Source: JAEUIE01 sp046350055 (GTDB taxonomy: Bacteria > Planctomycetota > Planctomycetia > Gemmatales > HRBIN36). Taken from it: a DNA stretch of 64,000 bases. Position 1 is the first letter of the stretch. Each line of letters opens with the position of its first letter. The stretch spans positions 4,526,001-4,590,000 of the forward strand of contig JAXMBC010000001.1 in NCBI GenBank assembly GCA_046350055.1, written 5' to 3'. Shown here one piece after another: positions 63,857 to 64,000 of this stretch. The translations under genes were made by a program, and so were the position numbers. The notes below the pieces were generated by a model. The model did no database searches and was not told the origin of the DNA. It saw only the letters and a program-made list of their open reading frames with translations.

Positions 63857-64000
63857 TTAACCGCCCGGCCCCCTCTCTCTCCCGCACCAGAGAGATTCCC
63901 GCAACTCCAGCCCCAACGACGACGTAATCAGCGAACCCCCTACCCTCTCTCCACGTCACTGACACCCTACTGTCAATCGCTCAAACAAAGCCATATTCAA
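63857..64000 (+). repeat. Dispersed repeat, copy 2, cut by window edge
   Basis: The same ~145-base repeat as 27359-27503: CTCTCTCCCGCACCAGAGAGA, ACGACGTAATCAGCGAACCCC, TACCCTCTCT. It continues beyond the window end. Confidence 0.75.

Overview
The window looks like a chromosomal segment of a planctomycete, most likely of the Gemmata-type lineage. The reasons are family-level. Two very large exported proteins carry an N-terminal LExLEDRxxP motif typical of Gemmata-group surface proteins. There is a giant PVC-type cytochrome/dehydrogenase with a CxxCH haem site, a DUF1080 hydrolase, an ECF sigma factor overlapping a Ser/Thr kinase with an anti-sigma-like zinc finger, several sulfatase-free esterase/glycosidase genes, and an HARE-HTH protein with a Lys-rich tail. 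No rRNA, convincing tRNA or CRISPR array is present. All assignments come from reading sequence and motifs; no database search was run.

Region 1 (1-27 kb) is mostly ordinary chromosome. It holds a DUF1080 hydrolase operon, an ECF sigma/kinase pair, an OYE-family flavin oxidoreductase, a second ECF sigma operon ending in a strong hairpin, and a 1086-aa PKD/FG-GAP surface protein. It continues with the 1753-aa SGNH-propeller-HEAT-F5/8-cupredoxin-cytochrome c protein, two overlapping lipoprotein genes, a GH92 mannosidase, an SGNH hydrolase and a 928-aa sialate-esterase-like protein. The theme is extracellular polysaccharide breakdown plus one-component and ECF regulation.

Region 2 (27-31 kb) is a scar. 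It contains a cut-down terpene-cyclase-like fragment, a dispersed repeat that recurs at the window's right edge, and a complete IS21-family element (27809-30536). The element has matched ends and a 7-bp target duplication and sits in or beside a frameshifted CHC2 zinc-finger gene.

Region 3 (31-44.5 kb) is a two-unit RHS/YD-repeat locus read leftwards. Each unit is an RHS gene with a divergent tip followed at once by a small gene for an exported or membrane-anchored protein, then a copy of a ~130-bp direct repeat. The larger RHS (2773 aa) ends in a 244-aa domain with His/Cys spacing like clan CD (CHAT/caspase/DUF4347-like) peptidases. This arrangement suggests a polymorphic toxin or surface-effector locus with partner genes.

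Region 4 (45-53.5 kb) has the content of an integrated mobile element. It has a ParB-DNA methyltransferase, a terminase-small-subunit/HTH-like protein, a primase-polymerase/SF3 helicase, DUF2924, a large serine recombinase and an HTH protein. The last four genes of the rightward block overlap by one to four bases.

Region 5 (53.5-64 kb) is an accessory patchwork anchored on an HARE-HTH gene. The 3' end of that gene, with a GC-rich hairpin, recurs as three shorter copies (56.2-56.5, 59.14-59.2 and 60.26-60.34 kb). The copies separate modules: a pentapeptide-repeat protein, a membrane protein plus an HExxH protein pair, a 202-aa unknown, and a two-TM coiled-coil protein. A second short repeat pair brackets a CPXCG cysteine-rich miniprotein and a small unknown gene. 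The window ends with a secreted protein, a VOC-fold protein and the second copy of the dispersed repeat. The serial 3'-end duplications with unknown two-gene cargo, and the RHS peptidase tip, are the best candidates for undescribed biology here.
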